A DNA stretch of 64,000 nucleotides from Brachionus manjavacas (GCA_019054805.1 JAHQIY010000010.1:2463501-2527500); one strand, 5' to 3'; shown: positions 1-11,268, counted from the first letter of the stretch. Notes: generated from the sequence alone by a model not told the origin. Made by a program: numbers and translations.

Positions 1-405
1 TTGTATATTTGCGCAGGTCCTTACATGTTTCCACACCTTGTCCATTTCCACTTCTATATTGCAAATGGTACACCTATTCTCGCTGACCAACATTTCTGGG
101 GCGAACTTCTTTATCATTTCCGCTCCACTTTCTTTAAACAGCCTTTTCCACCATGACCAGGCTGCTATCCTTTTTGTCCCATCTTTTTTCCCATGCCATC
201 CACTTGATGACCATCCTAACGCACTGTATTGGACTTCGTGCCCAATCACTCCTTCCTTCTCCAGCATAATTGCTTCCAATGTGAACACAATTTCATAAAT
301 TTTTAAGAACTTTTCCAGTAATTGTTCACCATATTGGCAGGTTTTCTTCTTTAATGCATTTTTTATGAAGCTTTCCGCGGGTACTGTGTAAGAAGTTGAT
401 TCCAT
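1..405 (-). CDS. Partial ORF with C-terminal C2HC-type zinc finger, unknown family
   Basis: An open frame of 135 codons starts at an ATG (405-403) and runs off the left edge with no stop, so the 3' end is missing. The residues look coding: many charged residues, several tryptophans (a GWSSSGWHGKK-like stretch near residue 65) and no low complexity. Near the visible C-terminus, C112-x2-C115-x11-H127-x3-C131 fits a single zinc finger. The ATG is preceded by a long poly-A tract on its own strand, typical of an AT-rich 5' leader or a transposon junction. I do not recognise the family. It could be a host gene or the gag-like/ORF1 product of another mobile element, given its neighbours. No intron signal is visible in the part present. 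Confidence 0.5.
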   Translation of the reverse strand, partial: MESTSYTVPAESFIKNALKKKTCQYGEQLLEKFLKIYEIVFTLEAIMLEKEGVIGHEVQYSALGWSSSGWHGKKDGTKRIAAWSWWKRLFKESGAEMIKKFAPEMLVSENRCTICNIEVEMDKVWKHVRTCANIQ

Positions 406-490
406 TTTTTTTTTTTTAATATATATTATTTGATTTTTTTTTTTTTTTTAAATTTATATTATTTGATTTTTTTTTTTTTTTTAAATATTC
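406..490. repeat. Short tandem repeat of T-tracts with a TATTATTTGA core
   Basis: Runs of 14-17 T alternate with the motif tatattatttga, which occurs twice in nearly the same form. It lies between the left-edge ORF and the tail of element A. No coding content. Confidence 0.7.
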
Positions 491-571
491 AATTTGCGAT
501 CATTATATAACCTTCAATTTCAATATGCTTAATCTCCTTTTTTTTTGGACATGTATTCTTATATCTTTAGA

Positions 572-1583
572 TCATATTTCTTTATTTTCAACGTGCTTAC
601 TAAGCTTTGAAAATTTCATTTTAACTTTTCTTGATGACTGTCTTCTACTTGTATAGTTACTGGTACTACAGATCTTACTAGGTCTTCCTCGTTTCTTCTT
701 TTGTGTTTTAGGCATATTTTTATTGTTAAGGTCCGGAAGAATCATAATTATTAGAATCGTAATATTTTTTTCTTGAGAAAGAGAAATTTCTTCTTGCTGG
801 ACGGCTAGCATAAAGCATTTTTTAATTCTATTTATCTTGACAATCAGTTTCTTCTTTCCGTTGATCTGTTAAATTTTGTAGGTAAGTTCTGTTATTTTAG
901 CCACCACTTCATAAGGTCCTTTCAAAGATTTAGACAGCCTAGGATTCTTCCCTTTCTTTTTCTCCGAGTTCAATAGCCATACTTTATCACCAATGTTTTA
1001 ATTTATCTGCTTCACATTTTTATCATAATTAATTTCATTCGATCGATCTTCATGCCAGAATGCTTCTTAATTATATCATATAAGGATATCAATCTTTCCT
1101 TTAGGTCATTAACATAGTCACAGTAGTTTATTACAACAGAACCATTTTCACTCGGAATAACCAATTCAATTGAAAACGTCGGTTTCGTTCCATAAACTAA
1201 TTCAAATGGGGTTTGTACAGTTGTCCTGTGTACAGCAGTTCTGTAAGCGAAAGCCATTTTGTTCAACAGGATATCCAAGTTGTCCTGATTTTCATTTATA
1301 AAAACTTTCATCATTGAAATCAACGTTCTATTAAATCTTTCTGTTTGTCCGTCACATTGTGGATGATAAGGAGTAGTTCTTAATTTATGAACGTCAAGTA
1401 ATTCTAACAATTCTCTAAAAAAGTTTGACTCTCTAAAAAAATTCCTTCCTTGATCTGACAAGAAACTCTCTGGTACACCATGTCTAAAAACTAGGTCCAT
1501 AAATCACTTTGCCGCTTCATTTGCCTCTAATGTTTTTAGGCTGTACAATTCAATCCATTTAGTGAAGTGACAAATGAAGACTA
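572..1583 (-). pseudogene. Element A: integrase core and C-terminal domain (Ty3/gypsy), broken
   Basis: Read on the minus strand, 1500-1012 encodes a Ty3/gypsy integrase core with SDQGRNF and the YHPQCDGQTERFNRTL block that carries the catalytic Glu. Frames downstream (about 1010-830) give a GDKVWLLN start and a GPYEVV motif, the GPY/F C-terminal domain. The last stretch, 811-572, is basic and holds an AT-hook-like KKRGRPSK. The N-terminal HHCC zinc domain and the first catalytic Asp are missing: RNase H is joined to mid-integrase near 1584-1530 by a deletion, and several frameshifts and stops follow. This part of A lies left of the tandem array and occurs only once in the window. Confidence 0.85.
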
Positions 1584-2632
1584 TTATGTATTTTGCACCG
1601 TGCACCTTCTCCTCCAATATGCAATCGGTTTCCATTCACCATTTCTTTTTTGAGAAAGTACACCTGCTATACCAACATCACTTGCGCCCGTTTCCAGCTT
1701 GAAAACTTCATAGAAATTCGGAAAAATAAGAAAGTTTTCACTTGTTATTTTATCTTGAAAAAGATCAAAGGCATTACTACATTTGTCATCAAAATGTTCC
1801 TCGAACTTTTTATTATTCTTAAATAAATCAAACAAAGGTTGGGCTATTTTTGCATAGTTTTCAATGAATTTCCGATAAAAACCTGTGATCCCGATAAAAC
1901 TCTGAAGTTGTTTGACCGATTTAGGTTTCTTAAAGTTCTTAATTGCTTTAACCTTGACTTCACAGGGCAAAAGTCCATTGCGATTTATAACATGTCCCAA
2001 ATATATTACTTCACCTTTCTTAAAGAAGCATTTCTCATTGTTTAATTTTAACGTTGCAGCTTGCAATTTCTCAAAGATTATTTTAAGGTGAATGAAATGA
2101 TCGTCCACTGTTTTAGAAAAAACAATTATGTCATCCAGGTATACTAAGCAAAATTTTCCAATAATATCCTTTAGAACTTTATCAATCATTCTCTGAAAAG
2201 TTGCTGGTGCGTTTGTCAATCCAAATGGCATCCTTGTAAAATGATAAAGTCCAAAAGGTGTCGTAATGGCCGTTTTTTCTTTATCTTTTGGGTAGCCATA
2301 TCCAGAGGACTGAAGCATCTGATTCCAAAAAATTTGTCTGTTGTTTTATCCAATCTTGGTATTGGATAGCTGTCTTTCTTTGTTACTTTATTCAGTTGCC
2401 TGTAATCAATACATTATCTTATCTTGCCGTTTTTCTTTTTCACAGGAACAAGGGGTGCAGCCCAATCTGAATTGCTTGGTTCTATTATGTTAGTTTCCAC
2501 AAGTTCATCTAATTGTTTTTTAATTTCTATTTTTAAGTGATGTGAAATTCTCCTGGCTGACTCTCGTATCGGTTCACTTCCTTGTGTGTCGATCTGATGC
2601 ATCGTGATATTACAACAACCAAGATCTTTCAT
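1584..2632 (-). pseudogene. Element A: reverse transcriptase and start of RNase H
   Basis: The minus strand encodes the RT N-terminal part (2632-2414: IIEPSNSDWAAPLVPVKKKNG), an in-frame stop near 2415, then the RT body (2318-1584) with MPFGLTNAPATFQ, the catalytic YLDDIIVFS and QSFIGITGFYRKF of the thumb/connection. RNase H starts with ETGASDVGIAGVLSQ, in which the usual first catalytic Asp context (TDAS) reads TGAS, and is cut off shortly after. The family is Ty3/gypsy. The left breakpoint of the tandem array falls inside this RT at 2426/2427, so only the RT N-terminus is repeated in later units. Confidence 0.9.
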
Positions 2633-2760
2633 TGATTCAGAAAATATTTCCTCGTTTTCAGATAAAATGTATTTATCCTCTTTTGTTCTTCTTTAGAAAA
2701 TTCAACTCTATTTACTGCCTAGTTTTTTCTGTCTTTTACTTCTTCCCCACCTAGAGAGCT

Positions 2761-3225
2761 CTAAATTTCTTCAAGTTTATCCCTAGTTCCTTGTACTTTT
2801 CCCATATAGTTGAGACCATTTAAGCAAACATGTTGTAAGTCCACTGCCACAAAAACATCAAGTTTCACTTCATTAGAACCAATTCTTAGGGAAGCTGTGT
2901 AAGATCCAATAATATTCAACGGTTGACCATTTGCAGTCGTAAAGGAACCTTTTGTTTTTTGTAATTCTTTACATCCTAGTTTTCTCCAGATATTTTGACT
3001 AATTAACGTTTTCACACTCCCTGTGTCTAATAAACATCCTATCTTTTCTCCATTTAAGTACCTGAAAACATATTTCAAGTCGTAATTATCTGACTCTTCA
3101 TTTATGTTATTTGTATTTGCAGAAAATTGGTTTCTTTGATCATTTCTGATTGTTGCCATTGGTGTCGTTCTATTTAATGAACTATATTGGCTATCATAAC
3201 CCAATCGATAATATTGATTGTTCAT
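2761..3225 (-). pseudogene. Element A: retropepsin-type aspartic protease (unit 1 copy)
   Basis: A 154-residue minus-strand ORF begins at an ATG at 3225. It holds the active-site loop LLDTGSVKTLI (Asp at residue 67) about two-fifths along, then a hydrophobic-glycine pattern (IIGSYTASLRIG) as in retroviral and Ty3/gypsy proteases. The N-terminal 50 residues are Asn/Ser/Gln-rich linker following the gag zinc knuckle. The protein would be cut from a gag-pol polyprotein. Stops on both sides break the polyprotein, so this is a relic. Identical copies lie in units 2 and 3. Confidence 0.8.
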
Positions 3226-3242
3226 ATTCTAATCCCATTAGG

Positions 3243-3883
3243 ACAATTCCTCTTAATATGGCCTTCCTGATTACACAAAAAACATCTCAATATTGGTTTT
3301 TGAACTGGGTAATTTGGCCTATAGTTCCTACTTGTTTAATTAAGATACGATCCATCGTTTGAATAATTTATCAATTTTGAATAATTGAACGTATTTGACA
3401 AGTTAGCATTTACAAAACTCAAAACACACAGTAAGCATTATCATAGCTATTCCTTATTGTCTCAACGTTGTTTTGTGAATATCCATAATGTTCATTCTGA
3501 TTTTGAAACATTATATTCGATTTTAACTTTGGTGTTATTAAGTTTCTGATTTCTCCTTCTGTTATCTGTCTTCTTGTTCCTTGATTAAACATATTTCTGC
3601 TTCGCTCTCTAATCCCACTAAATCCAAAAGGTAAAACTTCATGTTCTCTTGCTCTGAGTACCAACATCTCTAAGTTTTCGTGATCCAATACAGCTAATCT
3701 TTCAGCCATTTCTCTGTCACGGACTCCTGCTAGAAATTGACCTTGAAGATAAATATCTAGTTCCCTAAGATTTAAATCTGGAAAAGCTTTTCGATCTAAT
3801 TCCTGTAGTACCGCCGCATATTTAATTAGGCTTTCATTTAGCTCTTGTTTATAAAGGTTTATAAAGGTAATTGCAACAGTCAA
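3243..3883 (-). pseudogene. Element A: gag with zinc knuckle (unit 1 copy)
   Basis: The ORF at 3883-3419 resembles the C-terminal half of the Ty3/gypsy gag domain: FINLYKQELNESLIKYAAVLQ followed by a leucine/charged block and an arginine-rich tail. A frameshifted continuation ends in a perfect CCHC knuckle, CFLCNQEGHIKRNC, at 3284-3243. No ATG supports the start; gag is truncated at its N-terminus where element B's left LTR begins, near 3872. Gag proteins package the RNA of the element; this one is dead through truncation and frameshifts. Confidence 0.8.
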
Positions 3884-4111
3884 TTAATAATAGTATAGTA
3901 AACATTTATTTTTATTGTGGAATGATTGAGCTTTACTTCCTAGTTTTTTTTATATTCATTCTTAATCTAGCATTAAGAACTTCACTATAAAGTAGTTACT
4001 TATTCTCTATTTTTAGTTTTTGAGATTCACTATTTATTAAATAAATATTTTAAAAACGAATTCGTTATCTTTTACTACGCCTAAAGTGGTGGCCAGACTT
4101 TAAGTGTAACA
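3872..4111 (+). repeat. Element B copy 1, left LTR (5' boundary uncertain)
   Basis: The last ~125 bases (from tagttacttattct) match the right LTR closely and end in gtgtaaca. The first ~115 bases are only weakly alike. The start is set at tgcaacagt from the similar total length (240 vs 242). Confidence 0.6.
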
Positions 4112-4113
4112 TA

Positions 4114-4131
4114 TGGTAGCACCGAAAGTAC
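4114..4131 (+). other. Primer-binding site of element B copy 1
   Basis: tggtagca follows the LTR end by two bases. It is complementary to the 3' end of animal initiator tRNA-Met (...TGCTACCA). The match weakens after eight bases. Confidence 0.6.
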
Positions 4132-4134
4132 GAT

Positions 4135-4973
4135 TTGAATATGGATGGAGAAAGGAAAACCGAAAGAAGATTCTTCCAAAAGTTGGGAACAAATAAAAAG
4201 TATGCATCACATGAAAGCAAAATCATTAGCTTTTAAATTGGACAAACTTACATAAATCTACAAGGAGACGCTTTAATCTATATTTTCAATAGCAATTAGC
4301 AAAGATGAATTTGTCGACAGAGTTAAAAATGTTGAAGACCTGAAAACTAGTCTCAATTTAAAAATCAAAGATTTGAAGTCCGAAGAACAAATTATATCAA
4401 GTGAAGATAAGGATGAAGAGCTTGAATACCTAAAATCAAAATTGTATTCATTATCAACTGAACTTGAAGAAAAAGAACATGAAATTAATACATTTAAAAA
4501 AGGAAAAACAAGTCAAATTTAAAATAATAGAAAGTTCAACGTCAGGAGAAAATGAAAACAACTTAAATAAAGATTTCTATAAATAAGTAAATGTATCAGA
4601 ACATATTGAGTCAAATATCCAAGATAGCCCTAGTACTGATGAACAATCATCCGAGACTGAAGATCAATCAATCGAAAATAAACAAGATTATAACATTTCA
4701 ATGCCAAAAACAAGTTATTGTGAGACAAGCTTTAAACAAACTCAATTCGCCAAGGAAAAAGTTAATGAACAAAATAAATTTGGAACTAAATCATATCATG
4801 AAAACAATTATGGGTTTTCAAACTATATATTGCCTCCTACACCTATTCTAAAGGATTCAAATGATTTAAATTTAAATCAGAGCAAATTTATCGACAACAC
4901 GATTTCAAATAAGTCAAATTTTAATTAAGAAGATAAAATTATGATAACCAAGACTAAACGACTTGAAAATTCT
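4135..4973 (+). pseudogene. Element B copy 1: gag N-terminal region, truncated
   Basis: Broken frames match unit 2's gag N-terminal coiled-coil region (Glu/Lys-rich, ELEEKEHEINTFKK) but carry extra stops. The reading frame at 4941 ([10 protein letters not shown]) runs across the deletion point directly into the pre-RT region ([11 protein letters not shown]), making an in-frame gag-RT fusion ORF of 148 codons (4941-5387). The gag core is absent. U1 and U3 share the same variant of this leader, unlike U2. Confidence 0.75.
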
Positions 4974-5990
4974 AAATATGATTATTTTTCCCAAAATCCT
5001 GATTTTAAAATGGTACCAAAGAGTGAACTAAATCAATCTCAACAATTGATCTTTAAAGATTTATATAATGAAGCAACCAAACTTTATGCTTCATTTATTG
5101 AAAACCTCGGAGTTTGTTCGGTTTATGAACACTCCATAAGGCTGATTAATGAATCAACGCCTCCTGTGTACACACATGCATACCGAAAATCACAAAGTGA
5201 AAGGAATTTCCTCAAAATAGAATGTGAGAAAATGGTAAAAGCAAAAATAATTCGACCATCTAAGTCGCCCTGGTCTTCTCCAGTAATAGTGGTACCCAAA
5301 AAAGATGGCTCGAAGCGAATCTGTATTGATTATAGAAAATTAAACGAATTGACTATTACACAAAAATATGGCCTTTACCATATATAATTGATTTACTAGA
5401 TCGATTAAGGGACTCAAATTGGTTCAAAGTAATTGATCCTAAATCTGGTTATTGGCAAATAAAAATGAATGAAAATTCAATCCCATTAAGTGCTTTTACC
5501 ACGCCAGATGGACATTGAATTCTTAAGATGGCCTTAAGAATGCTCCTACTGATTTTAGCAGAATAATGAATATTATATTCGGCAAACTAGATTTTGTAGA
5601 AATCTATATGGATGATATCACAATACATTCAAAAAGATTTGAAATGCATGTCGATCATGTGAAGCAAGTTTTTAAAAAACTCAAAGAAGCTAATCTTAAA
5701 ATAAATCCAGACAAATGTTGTTGGTTTGCAAAGGAAATAAAGGTTCTAGGACATATTATTTCCCACAATATAATAAAGATGGATCCTAAAAAGATTGATG
5801 CGATAAAAAAAAGAAAATCACCTGTCTATCTTAAACAGCTTCAAAGTTTCCTAGGAATGTGCAACCAATTTAGACGTTTCGTTAAAAATTTCTCTGCCAT
5901 TGCACAACTATTGTTTAAGCTATGCTCAAAAAATATTAAATTTGAGTGAGACAAAGAATGCGAAGAAGCATTTGAAAACATTAAAATCAA
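4974..5990 (+). pseudogene. Element B copy 1: reverse transcriptase
   Basis: The RT N-terminus ([21 protein letters not shown]) lies in the frame ending at 5387. The next block (GYWQIKMNE) is in another frame with a TGA near 5516. The catalytic YMDDITIHS and the thumb region (ECEEAF after LGMCNQFRRF) follow in 5566-5990 in shifted frames. The same lesions occur in all three copies, so they predate the amplification. One extra A in the run near 5810 keeps the thumb frame open longer than in copies 2 and 3. Confidence 0.85.
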
Positions 5991-5991
5991 A

Positions 5992-6465
5992 TTGTGCTCG
6001 TATCCGATACTTAGAATATTTGACCCACAACATCCTTGTGTTTTGTACGTAGATGCATCTGGCTTCGCTTTAGGAGCTGTACTAACGCAAAAAGATGAAG
6101 AAGGAAAGGAACATATTGTTTCATTTGGATCAAGATTACTGTCTAAATCTGAATTAAATCTCACAATAAACGAAAAAGAATGCTTAAGCATCATTTTCGG
6201 TCTCAAAGAATTCAGAAATTATTTGCATGGAACGAAATTTCTTCTTGTTGTTAATCATTGGGCACTCGTTTGGTTAAAATCAATTCGCGATCCATCAGCA
6301 AAATTAACCAGAAGGATATTGTTGCTTCAAGATTTTGATTTCGACGTAATACATAGAAAAGGATCACAAAACTGTGATGCTGACGCATTAAGTAGACCAG
6401 TAATAAATTTTATAATAAATTTATCATCAGTTGTGCCAGACAAAATTGTTGAAAACATGGGATAA
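5992..6465 (+). pseudogene. Element B copy 1: RNase H
   Basis: This copy carries the same RNase H ORF as unit 2, with YVDASGFALGAVLTQ, NEKECLSIIFGLKEFR and DADALSRP. See the unit 2 entry for the substituted catalytic Asp. Confidence 0.88.
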
Positions 6466-6639
6466 TATGGGATAATACAAACCTATTACATTTGATACAA
6501 TTCAACAAGGTCCCTAGCAATTTATCGAACAGAGAAGAACGTGAATTAAAGAATATTGCAAAACAATATAGATTTGAAAATAATAAGCTTTATATTCTTA
6601 ATCGGAAAAAGCTACTTGAAATGCTAGAATAAACGATAG

Positions 6640-7280
6640 AGATGATATAATATTAAAGGCTCATAATTTCGGCCATTTTCGAACAGAGTCAACATACAAT
6701 AGACTAAAAGATAATTATTTTTGGTATAAGATGATTGAAGATATAAGAAAAATTGTGATGAAATGTTCAACTTGTCAAAGAAATGGTAAATCTGTAAAAT
6801 ATTATCATCCTGCGTTAGCGACGGATGTAAGCAATGCTTTCAAAAGAGTCTGTGTTGATTTGGTTTTAGGTTTAAGCGAATCCGATGAAGGATATGTTGG
6901 AGTAATGGTAATTGTCGAATTCTAAACAAAATACCCCTTTGCTAAACCTATACGCTCAAAAAATGCAAGTGAAATCGCTACAGTTCTTTTGGAATATATT
7001 AGTTTATTTGGACCATTTGAAGAGCTCCTTTTAGATCAAGGAAAAGAATTCTGCAATCAAATTATGGACGAATTAAGAAAAACATTGGTTTAAATCATAT
7101 CACCACTTCTGCTTATAAACGGAGAGATTCAATCAAACTTTAATCGAGGCTTTAAGGAAACACTCAGAAGCAAACATAAGCAAATGGCATGTTTACTTAC
7201 CCTATGTCTAAATGGCGTACAGTTCGAGAATTCATAATAGTACAGGATTTTCTACGTATGAACTTTTATTTGGGAAATAA
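6640..7280 (+). pseudogene. Element B copy 1: integrase
   Basis: An HHCC zinc domain is followed by the core, with stops at 6923 and about 7092. A run of five A near 7080 (six in copy 2) changes the frame of the segment after LLLDQGKEF. The segment with the catalytic Glu is in a third frame. Confidence 0.85.
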
Positions 7281-7507
7281 ATGATTCCCTTCACAAATTG
7301 GAGAGAAGATAACGATGAAAGTCAAGCTATTTCGAAAAGATCTGAGGAAATAAGAAACTTAATTGATAATGTTCATCCTGAAGCTGCGAAAAACATTAAA
7401 TTAAAACAGATTAAGCAAAAAATAATACAGGACAATGATAATAATGTAACAGATGAAAGAATACCAATATCTTCGACAGTCTTTATTAAATGTGAAAACT
7501 TTTAACA

Positions 7508-7789
7508 AAACTGGAACCTCGATTTTCAGGTCCTTACAAAGTAAACGAGTACACAAAGAGAGGAAATTATGTATTAAGCAATTCCTTGGGTGAAGCACTA
7601 AAGGATTCGTTTCCAAGACATAAATTAAAGATAGTTATTGATGATGAGACATTACCAGCAGAAAGTGCTGAAATCGAAGAAATATTAAAACACAGAATAT
7701 CAAATAAAAAAATATTTTATCTTATCAAATGGAAAGGATTGCTAAAGTCAGAATCGACTTGGATACCTGAAAGATATTTCAATAATTGA
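7508..7789 (+). pseudogene. Element B copy 1: GPY/F segment and chromodomain
   Basis: The frame runs from RFSGPYKV through EIEEILKHRISNKKIFY to LIKWKGL...STWIPE and a stop at 7789, as in the unit 2 copy. Confidence 0.85.
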
Positions 7790-7810
7790 TAAACGAATAT
7801 AAAAGCAAAC

Positions 7811-9345
7811 ATGAGAATGAAAACAAAAGACAAACAAGAAATTCAGCTAAATATGCTTACCTTATTACATTGTACATTTTTTATTATTTTTTCTAATTGT
7901 CAACGCAATGGGAGAAACAAATGAACCAATAAATACTCACATATTTTACAAGATTTTTTAAAAGATCACAAATCTAAAATGATAGGAATATTAGCTATCC
8001 AAAAATTTAACTTATTTGGAAAACTTTCAAATAAAGTTCATGGTAATGGATACCAGTGTGAAAAGAAGAAGCATTTCCTGATAACAGCAATGTCATTCTT
8101 TGCACAAAAATATGAATCACTTAGAACAGAAAATATTAAAATTAATGAAAATGAATACAAAATAATGGTGCTTTCAAAAAAATGTAACGAATACAGCATG
8201 AAGAGCGTGGGAGAACACTGTATTTTTTCAAAAATACCGTAATCAAGATATTCTTGGATGCAGGACCTTTCAGTAACAAGTTATTCTTGTAAAGTAACAC
8301 CAAAAATTATATCAGCAAAAAAGGAAAATAATACATTATTCAATAGTAATTGTAAAGCTACAGACCTTAAATGGATTCTAGACAATTCAATAATTATTTG
8401 GGATAGAGTGGTTATTCATGAATGTCCCTTATTTATTATCAGCTATGAAAAATTTGTTTTAAAAATTGATAGTGACGTATTAATAAGCGAATCAAGTTTA
8501 GTTTTTCAAGTAGATAAAGTTGAAAATCATTGTGATTTCAATCTAATGACAACAATGGAGGGGACATACATAGGTATAAAAACAAATGAGCTTGTTACAA
8601 AAACACCAAAAGAAAATTCAAATGTTGATATTTTAAAAGAACTCCTATTATCAAACATTGATTTTAACTCTTTCAAAGAAGCCGAAGACAAAAATATGAT
8701 CCTGTACAATGAAAGCTTAATGTTTAAAGAAATATTAAAACTCTACTCTCTTTTAAACGATGAATATCTAAATCATTTAACAAGCAAGGGAGATTCTATC
8801 ACATTTTATGTCAATATGAAAACTATATATTTGGCAGAATGTGTGCCAACTAATGTTATTAACATTGTACTAAATAACAACGTTTCTGTAAAAAAACAAC
8901 CAGTAATTTTTTATTCAAATAATAAATCTTATGATGGTTTCCTAAACACAGATGGTTTAATTACTAAAACAACTAAGAAATTGAAATGTAGAACGTTATA
9001 CCAGATTAAAAAATAAAAAGCACAAAATTTAGTTTAATAAGAAATAAACAGAGGTCAAAAATTGTAGTAAATGAAAATATTAACTATTATACGATCGATT
9101 ATCTAGCTAATAAAATCAAAAATTTTGATGCACATCATAATCCACTTATTTTAAAAAACATGGATTTTTTATCTCTCCACAGAGATACAGTTAATAATAA
9201 AATGCTAGATGAATTTTTGCTAACAAATAATGAAGAGAATACGCAAGCAAAGTCAAAAATTGTCGATACAGAAACTCAACTAGAAGAGAAGATGAAATAT
9301 TTATTTAACAAATTTAACTTCTCTATATTTTCAATAATTTTTTAA
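7811..9345 (+). pseudogene. Element B copy 1: env-like third ORF, broken
   Basis: The pieces are a signal-peptide-like start at 7811, an ORF at 7979-8242 ending in a TAA, the main body 8258-9016, and a tail 9160-9345 in another frame. A run of six A at about 9010 (seven in the other copies) frameshifts the body here and ends it at 9016. See the unit 2 entry for domain description. Confidence 0.6.
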
Positions 9346-9628
9346 TTTTAAGTTTTTTTTGGTTTTTACTTTGGATTAAAATTAATTAATAAACGCAAAA
9401 AGTAAAAAACAATACTGATACAAACTTGAGATTAACTACAATAGTAACAAACTTCGAAAAACATAAGTCAATAGAAGAAGAAAAATCTCTTCACGATTTC
9501 AAGACAAACCAAAAAATCAAAACTAATAGTTTGGACTCGGTTACTAAAGAATTAATTAATCAATAAAAGAAAATAAATTTCAAAAATGGTTGATTCGAGG
9601 ACGAATAACAATTTTCATGGTAGAGATA

Positions 9629-9870
9629 TGTTACGGTATATCACCGACTCTCCATAGTTTTGTTTATATTGATTTTAAAAGTAGATTTATATTTATGGAT
9701 AACATAAATATTTAGAAGCAATGATTTTAGATCTGCTATCTGTAGTTGTAGTTACTTATTCTATATTTTTAGTTTTTGAGATTCACTCTTATTTATTAAA
9801 TAAATATTTTAAAAACGAATTCGTTATCTTTTACTACGCCTAAAGTAGTGGCCAGACTTTAAGTGTAACA
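9629..9870 (+). repeat. Element B copy 1, right LTR (242 bp)
   Basis: It begins tgttac and ends gtaaca (perfect 6-bp inverted ends). A short purine-rich stretch (ggtagagata) stands just upstream as the likely polypurine tract. Confidence 0.85.
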
Positions 9871-11062
9871 TATTTTCTCTTGGCAATATAATGAAATTGA
9901 GTTCAGATACTAGTCTATTGAATATTAATCTAAGCTTTTCAGTTAAATTCGTCTTGTGAACCTGGTTATTAGCAACAACAGCTCTGATCAGCTCGTGGCT
10001 AATTGGTAATTTGTGTTCGTGTATTAAGTGTTCAGGAATCAACGAGCGCTTAGCGCCAGTATCAAATATCACTTTTCCAGGTCGTTTTTCCCTATAAGGG
10101 CTTTTCCTTTCATTAACTTAGGGACTTGTCGAATCTCTTGGACGTGGTTAATACCACCGCATTCGATCGTTGACACAGGTGACTCTTCGTAGGATGTATC
10201 GTTTTCATCTGCCTCTGTGTAGACGTTAATCATCGTAATATCTTCTCGTGAGTCATTTTCAATAGCTCTGTTTTTCCTCTTTTGAAGATTTCCTGTCATC
10301 GTTACTGACTTTAGTTTATTGATGAGTTGTCTAAATTCGTTTTCTAACTCTCCATTCAAATACCAACTTTTGCTATCGACTAATTCGAACAAAATTCGTG
10401 TCGCTCACAAAGTGTCTTCTAAAGCTTGTTTAGAAGTAACGACAAAAAGACAGAAGCTTTAATAGTTCTTCGAAATTTCTTGGTCTTGTCAGGTAAACGT
10501 TTGGTTGTTCAATTGATTTCCAGGTGACGTACGTTATTTCTTAATCGTCAAACACTTCATATTCAATATCGACACTATTTACGTTTTTCCCATTTTTTTT
10601 GTATGAAACGAATTTCCTTTTGTTCCTCTGATCATAAAAATCGCTTGTATTTTGATATTTAAGTTGTCCATTTTCAGTTCGTACCTTGTTAAAATTCTCA
10701 TCTGGTTTGGGCTGGATGTTTTTTACTCGTTTGTAAACTTCGTTAGTTTTCTTCTGTTTTTATTCTTTACAAACTGGGCTAGCTTACGGCATTCCGCTTT
10801 CAGATGTCCTTGTTTCTTACAAAACTGACATGTTCCTATTTAAATCGAGTATTTCCTAACGGAATTAACCGAAGATTTCTCGCCTATATTATTTGAGTAG
10901 AAGACTTTTGAAGCTATCTTAATTGCTTCCTTTAAAGTCTTAGGTTCTTTTAGCCAAAGTACCGTTCGTAGCGTGTCGCTTAGGACATTCTGGAAGTATA
11001 TAACTTTATCCTCTTCACACATTGGTCTTGCCAACTGACTTGCTAATCTCGTAAATTGTTCC
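9871..11062 (-). pseudogene. Element C fragment, unit 1: protease start, linker, zinc knuckle, gag tail
   Basis: Minus-strand order from the right: gag C-terminal part (to 10840), CCHC knuckle at 10830-10789, a stop-ridden stretch, a 107-codon ORF (10392-10069), then a protease start with VIFDTGAKRSLIP one frame over (10072-9871). The protease is cut by element B's right LTR at 9870. The gag end at 11062 is joined to element A RT of the next unit. Confidence 0.85.
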
Positions 11063-11268
11063 CCGTTTTTCTTTTTCACAGGAACAAGGGGTGCAGCCCA
11101 ATCTGAATTGCTTGGTTCTATTATGTTAGTTTCCACAAGTTCATCTAATTGTTTTTTAATTTCTATTTTTAAGTGATGTGAAATTCTCCTGGCTGACTCT
11201 CGTATCGGTTCACTTCCTTGTGTGTCGATCTGATGCATCGTGATATTACAACAACCAAGATCTTTCAT
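10840..11268 (-). other. Chimeric ORF across the U1/U2 junction (element A RT fused to element C gag)
   Basis: A 142-codon minus-strand frame runs from element A RT N-terminus (VPVKKKNG) straight into element C gag (EQFTRLASQ) at the unit join 11062/11063. It arises only from the tandem duplication. Its start codon is a non-ATG ORF-caller choice or an internal Met, and no function is implied. Confidence 0.8.

Larger units (their letters stand above)
3872..9870 (+). mobile_element. Element B, copy 1: Ty3/gypsy retrotransposon with internal deletion
   Basis: The left LTR is about 3872-4111 and the right LTR 9629-9870. The copy is shortened by a 1.2 kb deletion at 4973 that removes the gag core, the zinc knuckle and the protease. 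RT, RNase H, integrase, chromodomain and env-like remnants remain. The flanks are different elements (A left, C right), so no target-site duplication is seen. Confidence 0.9.
2427..11062. repeat. Tandem unit U1 of a segmental triplication (8.64 kb)
   Basis: It starts at ccgttttt (2427) inside element A's RT and ends at ttgttcc (11062) inside element C's gag. It is shorter than the other units by about 1.2 kb because of a deletion near 4973 inside element B. Order: A fragment (minus), B (plus), C fragment (minus). Confidence 0.95.

Noticed and set aside
8527-8709. 60-codon minus-strand ORF repeated in each unit (also 18360 and 28191)
   Set aside because: It is the antisense of the env-like ORF with no motif of its own.
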